Assembly (NCBI GenBank): GCA_030734395.1
Contig: JAUZTG010000029.1
Location: forward strand, 6,634,001-6,698,000
Reading direction: 5' to 3'
DNA: 64,000 nucleotides
Source of the DNA: Sarocladium kiliense
Lineage: Eukaryota; Ascomycota; Sordariomycetes; Hypocreales; Sarocladiaceae
Shown here one piece after another: positions 22,602 through 33,409 of the stretch. How positions within the stretch are numbered: position 1 is the stretch's first letter; the number at the start of each line of letters is the position of its first letter. The translations under genes and the position numbers were made by a program. The notes below the pieces were generated by a model. It did not search any database. It was not told where the DNA came from and was given only the letters and a program-made list of their open reading frames with translations.

Positions 22602-24180
22602 GTTAGTCTTCATGAGTAATCAGATAACTTAACTAATGCTAATTTGTAGTGTTTGAAGACTACAAGAGCATCAAATGCTTATCAGGCAACCGTACTATGG
22701 AACCCAGTTTCAAGTTCTATTATACCACCGATCCTGTACTTCAAGAATTTCCTTTAGTTTAATCAAGTACCTGTTTTGTCACGTAAGTTGGTCTTGGATT
22801 AGTGAATAACTCATAGCTACAAGTTCAAATCTAATACTGAGTTGCTGCCCTAGTAATTTAATAAGTCAGGAGATTAGTGACTAAATTACTAACTAAAAGG
22901 CTTAACTACTACTCATATCTCTACTACGACATATATAAGTCATGGCTTTGTGTAGTGGAACAGCCACTGATGCTGTCAATTTATCAAGTTGATAGAAGTT
23001 TTCCTTAAATGAGCTATATGCTCTTCTGGAGGTTCAGTTAACAACTTAACATATATGACCTCACTGATTGCTCATACAGGAACTATGATAATTTGTCAGG
23101 AGGGAAAATTTTGAAGTTAATAGTCGTTAATACAGTAAAAATAAGTGAACTTTTACTTAATCTATAGGCTGGGGAATTACGTCGCGTAAGACGATTCGGC
23201 TAGAACTTACATTACAAGCCGGGCTATCTTGTCTTCATCGACTTTAAGACCTACTAATTAAAGTCTCGTCCAACTCAATCTAAGACTTTAGCAGTTTATC
23301 ATATAATACGTTGAGTTAGTAGTCCGAATGTATTCGTATCTGGTGAAGTTGATAATGCGCTTACTGAACGACGCACATAGTAAGCAGTTCTTGAGCTCAG
23401 ATGACGGCAGCCTTGATAGCAGGGTTATGAATTAGCTACAAAATCAGCTACAAAATCAGTTACTAAATTAGTTATCATATCAGTTTGCTAACGTTACAGT
23501 TGATAAATGTAGTAATCATAATATTAACTGATATATTCTTTTGGTATGAACTATTATAATGAGTAATCTGATTAACTAAAACAGCTAATCATAATAGGTT
23601 AAAATGATCATGCACGACAGCTTTATAATCTTCTACAAATCTTATTTAGAAGCGTGAAGTAAGATTCATAATGCTTTTTCAATGCTCATAAGACTTCTTC
23701 CTACCAAACATATACATCATAAGCATATTAAACAGATGACGAAATGCTGATAATCTTCATAACGATACCAGTTAGTTCTGCTGTAGGTGACGTAGTCTTA
23801 GCATTTGTATTAGATATGTTAGCCAGAATAATTAATTATTCACTTATTTAACTGATATGTTTTTTAAGTGCGTAAACCAGACTATATTTCTTAGAAAACT
23901 CGGGAACTAAGCTGCTACAAGTAGTCTAATCATTGCCTAATATTAAGTATATTAGTTTATAAGCTCATTAATTAGTAATATCAACTGGCACAACGCCTAC
24001 TCATCATAACTATAGCTTTATTAGCCATTTTGACGATTGTGTTTCTTGTTCATGTCATTTATACAGCCGAAATACGATATATAAGATTGTGTTGCAAGAA
24101 TAAAGAATTAACACTATAGTTATTAACCTTAGTACTTATCATATCAACTGACATGTTTTACATTTAGCGTTTTGTAACAG

Positions 24181-24385
24181 ACCACGATATTTCACAGAGC
24201 CAGGCAGTGTAGTAGAAACTTTATTTAGAGCAAGACTAATATTATATGAGGTCTTCTCTCTTTTCTCCTGAGATCGAAGATAAAAGAAGAACTAGGTAGC
24301 TTGAGTAATATTCCTCCGCGCGACATCTCCGAGTTGCCTCCTGTTCCGGACCGATTCATGACTGCCTCCAGTATAACTCCTATAT
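24181..24385 (+). repeat. LTR-like repeat, copy 1
   Basis: Resembles the stretch at about 30594-30805 in order and content: CACGATA..., GGCAG.GTAG, TTATTTA.AGCAAGACTAAT, a CTTCTCTC/CTCCCTTCTT pyrimidine block, GATAA.A, TAGG.A and CTCCGAG. Its CpG-containing parts are less AT-rich than the surroundings. It looks like a decayed solo LTR, but I see no paired LTR with coding sequence between and no clear TG...CA ends. Confidence 0.5.
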
Positions 24386-25149
24386 TCGATAGACTTTACC
24401 TATAGGAATAAATGTCGTCAGCTTATCAGTATACTATGCTTAAACCCAATTTTCATAATCGTGCTTCTAGCCGTAACGTAATTTTGTCATCTTGTCTATA
24501 ACCAAGGGGGTGAATTAGTCACTAATGTAGTAACTTTATAGCTACCGGGGTTGTGATTTTAGTAACTCATTGAGTTGGTAATTTTACTAACTCAAGCATT
24601 AACTTAATGAGTTATAAGTTATTAATTAACTCATTTAGTAACTCAAGTTACTACTTAGTAGTGTTTACTATAATAACTATACTTAAATATATTCTAAGAG
24701 AGGATTATAATTAATAATGAATAATCTTACTATACCACTAGTTATATATTAAAATAAGCTATTTTGATAGAGATAGATAATTAAGTTAATTTTAACTTAA
24801 TGAGTAACCTATAACTTATTCAAGTTATAAGTTACTAATTAACTCATGAGTTAATCAATTTACTAACTTGAGTATTAACTTAATAATTATAATTGCTAAA
24901 TTATTAATAGGCTTTACATAATATAGCAAGTCATTAATAATAAATTTATTATAATCACTATAATTAATAACAACTTTTAATCATATTAATTAATAAAGTT
25001 AGTAATAATAATCATTAGATGTAAGAGTTTAGTTAATTATAGTACCCTAATTATAACTAACTCTCACAATCCTATCATAAACTTTTATAGTTCGTAAGAT
25101 TCTTACTTCAAGTACAAACTAAATTAATAAACAGGTTAACGTACTTGTA

Positions 25150-25214
25150 CACCGAGTGAGCCATGTCACCGAGTGAGCCATGTCACCGAGTGAGCCATGT
25201 CACCGAGTGAGCCA
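25150..25214 (+). repeat. 17-bp tandem repeat in the left end of the pogo element
   Basis: The unit CACCGAGTGAGCCATGT occurs three times in a row from 25150, followed by a fourth partial unit ending at 25214. The right end has only two units (26993-27023, inverted). Such subterminal repeats may be transposase binding sites; the copy difference suggests gain by slippage on one side. Confidence 0.85.
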
Positions 25215-25732
25215 CCCCAACGCGACTATGCATCAATTCAAGCAAATAACTCAATAATAACATAAGAAAAAATACAAATCTAATCGCTAGTATTCTCATT
25301 AGCAGATAAGAGCACAATCTGACAGGTTCGCGCATTGTGTCCGGCATTTCTGCACGTTCCACAGCGTCTTGGCTTCGTTTCTATACAAGGCTTCCGATTA
25401 CTACCTTCCTGCGTTTCCTGCTTTATCTACATATCTGCCTCGTTTTGAGCTATCTGATTATGTCCCTCAGCTAAAGACATAGCTCCGCTTTATCTTAGGC
25501 ATTGCTTTTTTTATCTTCAACGGCGGCTTAGGGTGTTATTTATCTCCCGAAGTGATTTGACCTCTGCTTCTAAAAGAGCCATTCGATGCATAACGATTGT
25601 TATACCTTTCGCGAGATAGGAAATGCCTTTAATAATTAATATCAGCGAGCTTCCCTAATAACAAGAGATTCAGTCTATGAGCAGCGATCTTTACAGATCA
25701 GCCTCATTGCTGTTTATTAGCGTTCGAGAGGT

Positions 25733-26870
25733 CTAAAGGTCGGGCAGGCCAGAAGAGGTGCTTAGAGGCGTTAGTGTCTTGAACTTCACATCAAGCTTTA
25801 AAAGAACAGATTCCGGGTTATAGGGTAAAAGCCCTGCGCCCTGGAAACCCCCTAGGATATTCTTTTCTGTGAATGCCTTCTGAAAAGCGCTGAAAAACGC
25901 TGGAAAGAAGTCTTCCTTTGAGATGTGGGTTGTACCTGCGCGCATCTTCTCCTTAATTTCTTATCCATAGGCTTTCTTGAGCGGCCCAAAACAACTAATA
26001 TCAAGTGGCTAAAGTATGTGAGATGAATGAGGAGGCATATAAAGCGGGATAATGTCCTTCTCTTTGTAGTAGCTGTCGAATTCGATGGATTGGTGACTTT
26101 TATAGCCATTTAGCACAAGGAGCCGATATTTGCCAACTGCGCGTGATTGAGTATGCTTCTTAAAATGCCGAATCTATTCTAGACTAATTTTATTTATTAT
26201 CTAGCTGTTTAGAGATGTTGCAATAACCCAGTCGGGTGGTAGAGGGCTGTCTTTATACTAGCTAGAGAGGTGATATTAGCTGGCAACGACGATGAACAGC
26301 GGGACGCAGAACCCTTTCCCCCTAACGCCCTGAATCACAGTTGCCCATTCTTGATTACCAGGCTACATTAGTTTCGCGTTTAAAACTCGTTCTGAGCTTG
26401 TAACTACCATGCCGGCCGAGATAACGCCCATCTGAAAGCCGGTCTCATTAAAGTTATAGATATCGTCGTCTGCGATGCTGTATTTCGCGATTGTGTTCTC
26501 CATAAGAGAGAACTACGCGTTTATCGCGGCTGGATCTTCGCATAAGGCTCTTCTATAGTCGTATCTCCGAACTTGACGCGTCTTAAGCTTCTCATGGCGC
26601 GTAATAAAGCGATATGGCCAGCGGGTGCCAACTAGTAGCGCGCTACGCGCTGTAAGTAGAAGATTCGCTATTATACCCACACCACTGATCCAGGGGGAGC
26701 ATGATCGCGAATCTAAATCAATTATTCTCTTAATAATCACCTTCTCTTCTAGCTCCGTTAGTTTCGCAGAGTTAGGCGGGCTATCGCGTCGTGGAGTCAT
26801 GCCGTTAAGTCGGCGGCCTAGTATTACGCAGCTAACTTTATAGATCTTTGCAGCGCTTTAAATACTTAAA
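25733..26870 (-). pseudogene. Degenerate pogo-type transposase (DDE superfamily)
   Basis: Read on the minus strand in one frame it shows, in order, a helix-turn-helix part (AAKIYKVS, then GRRLNGM), a CENP-B-like DNA-binding part (KLTELEEKVIIKRIIDLDSR, GTRWPYRFITRH, YDYRRALCEDP), and the DDE catalytic part ending GAGLLPYNPESVLLKLDV. The first catalytic Asp site reads NFNETGF (Asn codon 26447-26449) and the second reads LVLNGYKSH (Asn codon 26108-26110), where the family has DETGF and LDGH. The third region (PLDISCF) keeps its Asp. In-frame stops lie at 26513-26515, 26363-26365, 26009-26011 and 25961-25963, with more near 26860 and 26250-26270. No frameshift is needed. All changes I can judge are C to T or G to A. 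It cannot encode an active enzyme. Confidence 0.9.
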
Positions 26871-27085
26871 GATGGGTCTTTTTAGATAGCTTAAAGAGCT
26901 AGGTTAATACTGGTGTCTTTGCAGGGCGTTTCTATGATTTGTGGAGGAGGAAAGGGTGATGAAAGGTTGAAGAGTGGATTATTACGATGAGGTGGCTCAC
27001 TCGGTGACATGGCTCACTCGGTGTACAAGTACGTTAGATCTATAAATTTACTAACTATTAAAGTTTAGTACAGCTTATATATAAT

Positions 27086-27702
27086 CAGGCTTGTGAAGTA
27101 GTTACAAACGTAGTAATTATAGTACTTAGTATTTAGTCCTAAGAACAGTTTACTACATATTATAATAAGTAAAGCGACATATTTATATGTATCTTAGCTA
27201 ACACATGGAAGCTTATTTAATATTCATATATTAGCTAATATCGACATATCGTTATAGCTATTACTTAATATATAAATGATATTAATAAGTTAGATATTAA
27301 TTAAAATAAAGCTATTGATTAGTGTATTATATTTAGTGCAGCTAGTAGTGGCCAAAGTTGTGACTTTAACTCAGGACTTAAGCCCATAACTCAATGAGTT
27401 AAAATAAGTTAGTAAATTAACTAACTTATAACTTAATTAGTAACTCATTAACTCAGTAATTTTACTACAGTTAGTAAATTTAGTAACTCAATGAGTTACG
27501 AAAATCACAACCCTGGTAGTAACCATACTAATTACACTATAAATTGTAGTTTATTAGTAGTAACTCTTTATTATATTAGTTAGTAGCTATTATGACTAAA
27601 GGACTCACTACTAAGTACAACTTAATTTCACAACATATCATATGTATAACTAACTGTAGTTACTACATTAGTTACCATGTTAGTAAGTAATTCACAACCC
27701 TG
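27086..27702. mobile_element. MITE-like element hosting a nested copy
   Basis: Starts CAGGCTTGTGAAGTAG and ends AATTCACAACCCTG. The internal copy at 27353-27515 appears to have inserted into it. No clear target duplication is left. Confidence 0.5.
27353..27515. mobile_element. MITE-like element with decayed 8-bp target duplication
   Basis: Starts CAAAGTTGTGA and ends TCACAACCCTG (163 bp). GTAGTGGC precedes it and GTAGTAAC follows it: eight bases that differ only by two G-to-A changes. This fits a hAT-type duplication later hit by RIP. It lies inside a longer TIR pair (27086-27702). Confidence 0.65.
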
Positions 27703-28932
27703 ATTATACTCCTGTAGTGAGCTGAATATACCAAATATAGTAAATCGTAGTTGATGACAGTATACTACTGTTACTAAGTACCGACGTTGTAGTAAACACT
27801 ATAGTAAGTACTTTAGTAACCATTTTATAACGGTGGTTAGGCAAACTAACTAAATACTACTAAGGTGAGTTACCAAACTGATACCATTAGGTTCAAACTT
27901 TAGGTAACTACAGTGGACTATAAAGGTTATTCTCAGTACTGCAAATGGTTGTTTGGTCCTAGCTACTCATCCATAGAGTAAGTCTCTTCTCTAGTGGAAT
28001 ATTCCTGAGCTTCTCCATACTGGCCGTAAAACAGATTACATTTGATTATTGAAGAAAACCTTCTTGCATATGTCGTCAGTGGGACTGTCGTTTACAGTAG
28101 TGCCTCATAACTATATACTTGGAACTCCCAAGTGCACTTACTAAAAATACTATTCCGGTAACTAGCATGGCTGTGATCTTAAGTTAGGCGTTTAATCCAC
28201 CAGGCTTATGAGCTAATATGTTAATGCGTTCCCACTTGATAGTGATGGATAAAGTTGCGAACAAAATTGTGTTCTGCCTGGATGATGCTTTTGTTGCTGA
28301 AATTATTAAGTTTTCAGCCATTGATTAAATTGAAAAAAATATACTTTCACTAAAAACTACTTTCATAAAGATGAGTTAGTAGCTCGAGGTTTTATTATAT
28401 CTATGTACCAAATTTATGCATCCAAGATTTATGCGAGTATATCCCTGTACTACAGCCCTCAAAGTACACAAGTGATATATTTTGTGCTGTTATATGTTCT
28501 CTTATCGATAACTGTAAAGCTGATCATCATAGGATCAGAACTCCATCTGCTTTACTTCATCCTAGGTAAATTCTATATTCACCAACTTATCAAGTAATAG
28601 CTTCTTACTAACGTATAATCTTACGGACTGGTAGTACGTTTAAGTAACAGCAGATACGTTAGTTTGACCCTATCAGTAGCTTGAATTCGAACCTCGTAGC
28701 TATTCGAGCGCCACATTGAGCAGCTGTTCTAAGTTCTGCTATTGCTGAAGCATTTAAATTTTGTTCAATGATCATTTGTTGGCCTCCGAGCTGAGCTTGA
28801 CTCAGCTCAAGATATTAGTAAAAGTAAATACTCAATATTCAGTCCAATGAGAGAACCGGTACATTAAGTAGCCTTTTCGACAATCGGGGTCTACGTCTAC
28901 GGCGGTACCAAAGTGAATTTTTTTGAACCAGG

Positions 28933-29362
28933 CAGGGTTGTGAATTAGTTACTAACGTAGTAGTACTGTAGTAATAACTGTAGTCAGTTAATCTACTAAC
29001 CAGAATTACTAACTACAATAGTTAACAGTAACTCTTAATTACGTTAGTTAGTAAATCTATCAACTAAAGTTGCTAACTACATCTTAGTAACTAAAGTAAT
29101 CACTACAGTAATAAGAATATATATATCTTAGCTTACACAAGCCTATAAATATATAAATTCTAGGCATAAATGGCTTTATATTAAATCTAATTAACTACTG
29201 AGATACTTAAATTATAAGCTTTATATAGTATGGAAAGACCTATTAGTTCATTTACTGTAGTTCATTAACTACATCAGTTAGCAATTAGCTACTGCAGTTA
29301 CTACCTAATATACTAACTATTTAACGACAGTAGTATAACTATAACCCCCTTTTACAACCCTG
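28933..29362. mobile_element. MITE-like element, hAT-like ends (430 bp)
   Basis: Starts CAGGGTTGTGAATTAG, as in the perfect 98-bp copy, and ends TTTACAACCCTG. The inside holds TACTAACGTAGTA and TAACTACAGTA words. The flanks are not duplicated. Confidence 0.55.
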
Positions 29363-29713
29363 TCAGGTAGTGAGTGATTTGTTTACTAATTTCACCAAGT
29401 ACATTAGTTAAGAACTTAAGACTGACTAATTGCTACAGTAGCTAGTATAATTAGTGTAGTTGTTATTAAATACACCAAGGTCACCAACTACAGTGGTTTC
29501 TATACCTTATAACTTTACCTTCAAGTATGTGTACTGGTGTCACATTACCCTGTAATGCGTTTCTTATACTCTATAACGTATAGCGTTATAGATTACAAGA
29601 GTTATTGAAATACTAATAATGAGTCTATTATAGCTACTACTGTAGTTTGTGGCGTCGTCGTTTGTAGTAACCAATGACTACATTAATATATACAATATTA
29701 TAGTAACTACAAC

Positions 29714-30200
29714 CAGGGTTGTGAAATCAACTCATGAGTTAAACTTGTTGAGTTTAGTAACTCATAACTTATGAGTTAATTAGTGATTAATTAACTTCTT
29801 GAGTTATGAGTTATTAATTAACTTAATAACTTATATTTGAGTTAGTAAATTGATTAACTTATGAGTTATTAAGCGAGCTAAAATTAACTTAATTACTTAT
29901 TCTTTTTTAAAAATAGCTCATTTTAATATAAAATTAGTAAAATTAGCTATTAATCTTATTTATAACTAGTTAGTATGTGTCTACTTTTAGCCTTAATATA
30001 GAAAAATTACTAACTAGGTAACTTGAGCTACTTAATGAGTTATTAATTGAGTTAAAATTAACTTATAAGTACTATTTAAGTTAGTACATTTATGAACTTA
30101 TTGAGTTATGAGTTACTAATTAACTCATTGGGTTAGTAGTTGAGTTACTAAGTTACTATCTCAATAAGTTACTCAATGAGTTACTAAAATCACAACCCTG
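29714..30200. mobile_element. MITE-like element, hAT-like ends (487 bp)
   Basis: Starts CAGGGTTGTGAAATC and ends AAATCACAACCCTG, near-perfect inverted ends about 14 bp long. The inside is dominated by TGAGTTA/TAACTCA words, unlike the TACTAACGTAGTA type, which suggests two subfamilies sharing the same ends. Confidence 0.6.
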
Positions 30201-30217
30201 GTTATCTTGATAAAAGC

Positions 30218-30850
30218 CAGGCTTATGAGTTAGTTACTAACGTATTAACTACTGTAGTTAGTAAATTTACTAGGTAAAGTTACTAGCTGCGCTTTAGTAA
30301 CTGATGTAGTAACTACAGTTATTTATATTTCTATATTACTAAGCCTCTATAAGGCTTTTATATAAGTTGAAAGAGCTAATTGATAGACTAAATTACCTAT
30401 TTTTATCATTATATGTTATATTATACATATTCAGAATAGCTTTTAGTTAATCTATTGTGTTTAGTTTAGCTGGTAGTGACTACACCAATTACACTATAAA
30501 CTGTAGCTAATTAAATACATTAGTTAGCAATTAGTTACTACGGTTACTAACTCCTATAAGTTAGTCGTTAGTATAGTAATAATAGTGTAATAAACCACGA
30601 TAACTCACGGAGTTAGGCAGGGTAGCAGGAGTTATATTTATAGCAAGACTAATACTTAGAGATCCTCCCTTCTTTTTCTAAGTATTAAGATAAGAAAATA
30701 GGAATTAGGCACTTAGAATAATCTTCCTTTATGCCACGCCTCCGAGCCGCACTCAACTCGTACCTGACTCTCACGTGAGTCGGACTAATCTCTCCTATGC
30801 GGCTTCACTCGTTACAAGTAGTATAACTACAACTCACTATCACAACACTG
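30218..30850. mobile_element. TIR element containing an LTR-like insertion (633 bp)
   Basis: Starts CAGGCTTATGAG and ends TCACAACACTG. The LTR-like copy at about 30594-30805 lies inside, so the greater length may come from that insertion. The flanks ATAAAAGC and AAATTAGC match at only five of eight positions. Confidence 0.45.
30594..30805 (+). repeat. LTR-like repeat, copy 2
   Basis: The better preserved relative of the repeat at 24181-24385, with ACTCACGGAGTTAGGCAGGG, ATAGCAAGACTAATACTTAG, a TCCTCCCTTCTTTTT block and a GC-richer CACGCCTCCGAGCCGCACTC part. It looks like a solo LTR of a retrotransposon; no reverse transcriptase sequence is found in the window. Confidence 0.5.
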
Positions 30851-31340
30851 AAATTAGCTAATAATCTATAGTTAAATACGTTGATAAATATAATTCTTTT
30901 TTCTTGACTTATTAAATTAATAGTGATTTATACTCTACTTTCATTAACTTATGAATTACTTATACTACTAAAAGTATTATTAATTCATTTAAATGAGTTA
31001 TTAAATCATTATCCTATGAATAAGACTATAATTTAATTTAGTTAAATTTATTAAGTTTGAGAACTTGTAATTAAATTAATTCATTACTAAGTATACGAAA
31101 TAGACTAACTATACAGAGTAGTAGTAACCAGTCAATCTGATTTGTTTGAACTTGAATTCGTCATCTAGACTACGAAGAATGTTAGTCCACATTTAGCTCT
31201 TACAATCACAGTGAGTCTGGGTACTTAAATCTACCTCTTACTAACTGGCTAATAGTGGGAGGATTGGGTCATCCTTTGACGACTATATTATAAATGTCTA
31301 TATGATGATTTGATTTATTCTCATGGTCATGGTAGCTCAA

Positions 31341-31729
31341 ACATAGGTTTCAGAAATGCGCATCTCAGCAAGGGCTAACTTCATTCCTTGTCAAATTCCC
31401 AAGTCCCCGTCCGCTACACCAAATTGTGCGGATTACTGGTACCTCTACATTATACTGTACACCATATCGACCGTGGAAGCGTCGTGGCCGACTTGTGCGG
31501 GTAGTTTTGCAGGTCCGGCAACTGCTTGTTACAGGAGCCTGAAGAAGGGTAGACACCACATCTGAGATACGGTCACGGACAGATGGTCGCGTGCTGTGGT
31601 GCTGTGTCCCGAGGTGGTCGGACCATACAGATGATATCATATAAGTTGGCACGATCACCGGTCGAGGATCAAGATTTGGGAACTGTTGGTTTGTTTAGGT
31701 CTATATGAAAAAGACCATAGTGATCTTGT
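31341..31729. other. Right border of the island and 3' flank of REI1
   Basis: Composition returns to normal at about 31340, less than 400 bp from the REI1 stop codon. No gene is seen here. Confidence 0.5.
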
Positions 31730-33409
31730 CTATCCACCCCGCTGGTAGCGGTAGTAATATGACTTTTGGTTGTTGAGCTTCTTGCCATACTTGTAATCGT
31801 TCCGTTTGGCGTGGAAGTCCTCGAGCTTCCGGGCACGGTCTTCGACCTGTCGGACTTCCCGTCGCTTCTGTAAGGAAACACCAGTCATGCCAGCCGAATC
31901 ACGAGAAATGACAGACCGATTATTGTTCTGGCTGTCAGCATCTGGACCCTCGATAGCTTGCCGCTCAAGACGCTCATCCGCTGTTGGGTAGCTATTCAGG
32001 TTCTGGCGGTAATACTTGTTCAATGATCGATGGCCAACGGATCGGCCAGAGGGCAGGTGCATCTCATAATCGTCATAGAAAACAGCGTGGGTGTGTTTGT
32101 GTGCGTGTGAATGCCAGCCATCTGCTTGATGGCGGTTCCGCGGGTCTCGACGAGAGTGATGTGGGTGCTTTCCGAGTCGTTCGAATTGATGGAGGTGCCC
32201 TTCAGCCGGTACCGCGGTCAAGTCTGCTGAATCGAGGGAAGATGCTGAGCTGTCCGTTTCCCAGCCCTCTCCGTCCTCGTCATCCTCGTTACCACCTCCC
32301 ACGGTGCCGCTGGCTCGTCGGGCACCGAGTTTCTTCGATTTGGAACTTGATTGTCTCTCTTCTTCGTCCTCTTCATCCTCATCTTCAGATGTCTCGCTGT
32401 CCGAGTAGGTTGCCCTGAAGTCGTAATAGTTACCAATTTCCAATTGCTCTTCCTCAGACTCGAAAGGTATCTTGCAGTGGCCCTTATCTCTCATGTGTGT
32501 CTGTGCGCCGAACGCAGTCGACTTCATCTTGTCACAGTAGAGACACTGGTGATACTCTTGAACTTTCCTGTGAAGATAACCGACAAGGCCTTCGAGGTCC
32601 ACAAGGTAGTCCTTCTCGGGAATGAACATGCCGTGGAAACGCTCCATGTGGCTTGCATTGAGGGGAAGGGTCGGAGAGCTGTAGTTGCAGAAGATGCAAG
32701 ACTTTAGTCTCGCCTGGATATCAAAATCCTTCTGCGCAGGTGTCGTAGCGTCTGAGTCCTCGTCAACTTTGGTGTCTTCCGAGGTGCTATCGGCGCCGTT
32801 CGGTGCCTTCGCGCCAGCTTGAGGATTTGATGGGCGCTTCACGGGCGATGGGCGCTGCGGCGCTTCCCCAGATCTTTGAAGGCTCTCGACAACCTGTGTG
32901 AACTCTTCCTCCGCAGCAGAGTCGATGCTGGCCCGTCGCACAGGGACAGGCTCACCGAGCGAGAATGTAGAACTGACAACAGAAGTCGTCTCATCGTTCG
33001 GACGTTTCGCTGATGCCAGCTCGTTTGCTTTGTGCTTCTGGCTGAGGAGGTGGTTCTGGTAGGCGTTCTCGCTGTAGTAGGTCTTCTGGCACACATCACA
33101 TACTCGCTCAAACAGTGCCTTGTCTGCTTCGGCGGTTGATGCAGCACGTGCTTGCAGGACCTTTTCCGTGAAGACATCTGCGGTGATGGGAGGAAGAGAG
33201 GCAACTCGTCGCTTGAGGTTGTAGCGGCTGTGGTGTTACGGTCAGTACATATCAACAACACAGGGCTGGAGCAGCTCTACTCACTGCCAGTCGCTCTTCA
33301 TGTGTGCCTTCTGGAGATCGATATTGCGGTAGGCAACCTGGCAGGTGTTGCATGTGTATGGGTGTGACGCCGAGGTGGCGCTCGACGGCGCCTGAGGTTG
33401 CGCACTCAT
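31730..33409 (-). CDS. REI1: Ribosome biogenesis zinc-finger protein Rei1
   Basis: Cytoplasmic 60S maturation factor; in yeast it releases and recycles Arx1/Alb1 and probes the exit tunnel. The ATG at 33409 starts MSAQPQAPSSATSASHPYTC. Exon 1 (33285-33409) and exon 2 (31730-33227) join over a 57-bp intron to give 540 aa. Four C2H2-type fingers are visible: YTCNTCQVAYRN with its His pair across the intron, VCDVCQKTYYSENAYQNHL, SCIFCNYSSP...HMERFH and YQCLYCDKM-like QCLYCDKMKS...HMRDKGH. An acidic Glu/Asp-rich stretch follows, then a basic C-terminus with NDYKYGKKLNNQKSYYYRYQ, conserved in the family. The gene sits directly beside the AT-rich island with its 3' end towards it, and diverges from the HECT ligase gene. 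Confidence 0.95.

Larger units (their letters stand above)
25139..27034 (-). mobile_element. Complete pogo/Fot1-type DNA transposon (1,896 bp)
   Basis: The ends 25139-25180 and 26993-27034 are perfect 42-bp inverted repeats beginning ACGTACTTGTACACCGAG. A TA dinucleotide stands at each border (25137-25138 and 27035-27036), the target duplication of the Tc1/mariner-pogo superfamily. The minus strand holds a decayed transposase. The size fits Fot1-like fungal elements. The element is less AT-rich than the DNA around it and its TIRs are identical, so it probably entered after much of the island had decayed. Confidence 0.92.
18480..31340. repeat. AT-rich, repeat-filled island with RIP-like decay
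   Basis: Nearly 13 kb of strongly AT-rich DNA without any intact gene, between two gene-dense arms of ordinary composition. Words such as TTAGTAAC, GAGTTA and GTAGTTAC recur hundreds of times on both strands. Recognisable parts are many TIR elements of the CAGGGTTGTGA type, two LTR-like copies and one pogo-type transposon. Open frames are short because TAA and TAG are everywhere. The transitions seen in the transposon (C to T and G to A) fit repeat-induced point mutation, a premeiotic process of ascomycetes. Stretches not assigned to a named element (for example about 22640-23400 and 28000-28900) show nothing I recognise. Confidence 0.9.

Noticed and set aside
25150..25214. CRISPR-like array (short direct repeats)
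   Set aside because: The units are strictly tandem without spacers and lie in the end of a transposon in a eukaryotic genome.
25852..26109. 85-codon frame inside the pogo element with a hydrophobic run
   Set aside because: It is a different frame of the decayed transposase; the real frame reads through the same bases as LLVLNGYKSH...MPPHSSHIL.
28403..28597. 64-codon hydrophobic frame in the AT-rich island
   Set aside because: AT-rich DNA yields Ile/Leu/Tyr-rich frames by chance; no motif or context.
28660..28720. A possible tRNA gene (GAATTCGAACCT resembling a T-loop)
   Set aside because: No acceptor or D-arm pairing could be built around it on either strand.
18480..31340. A centromere or telomere
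   Set aside because: No TTAGGG arrays and the island is short with normal genes on both sides; no evidence for centromere function in the sequence alone.
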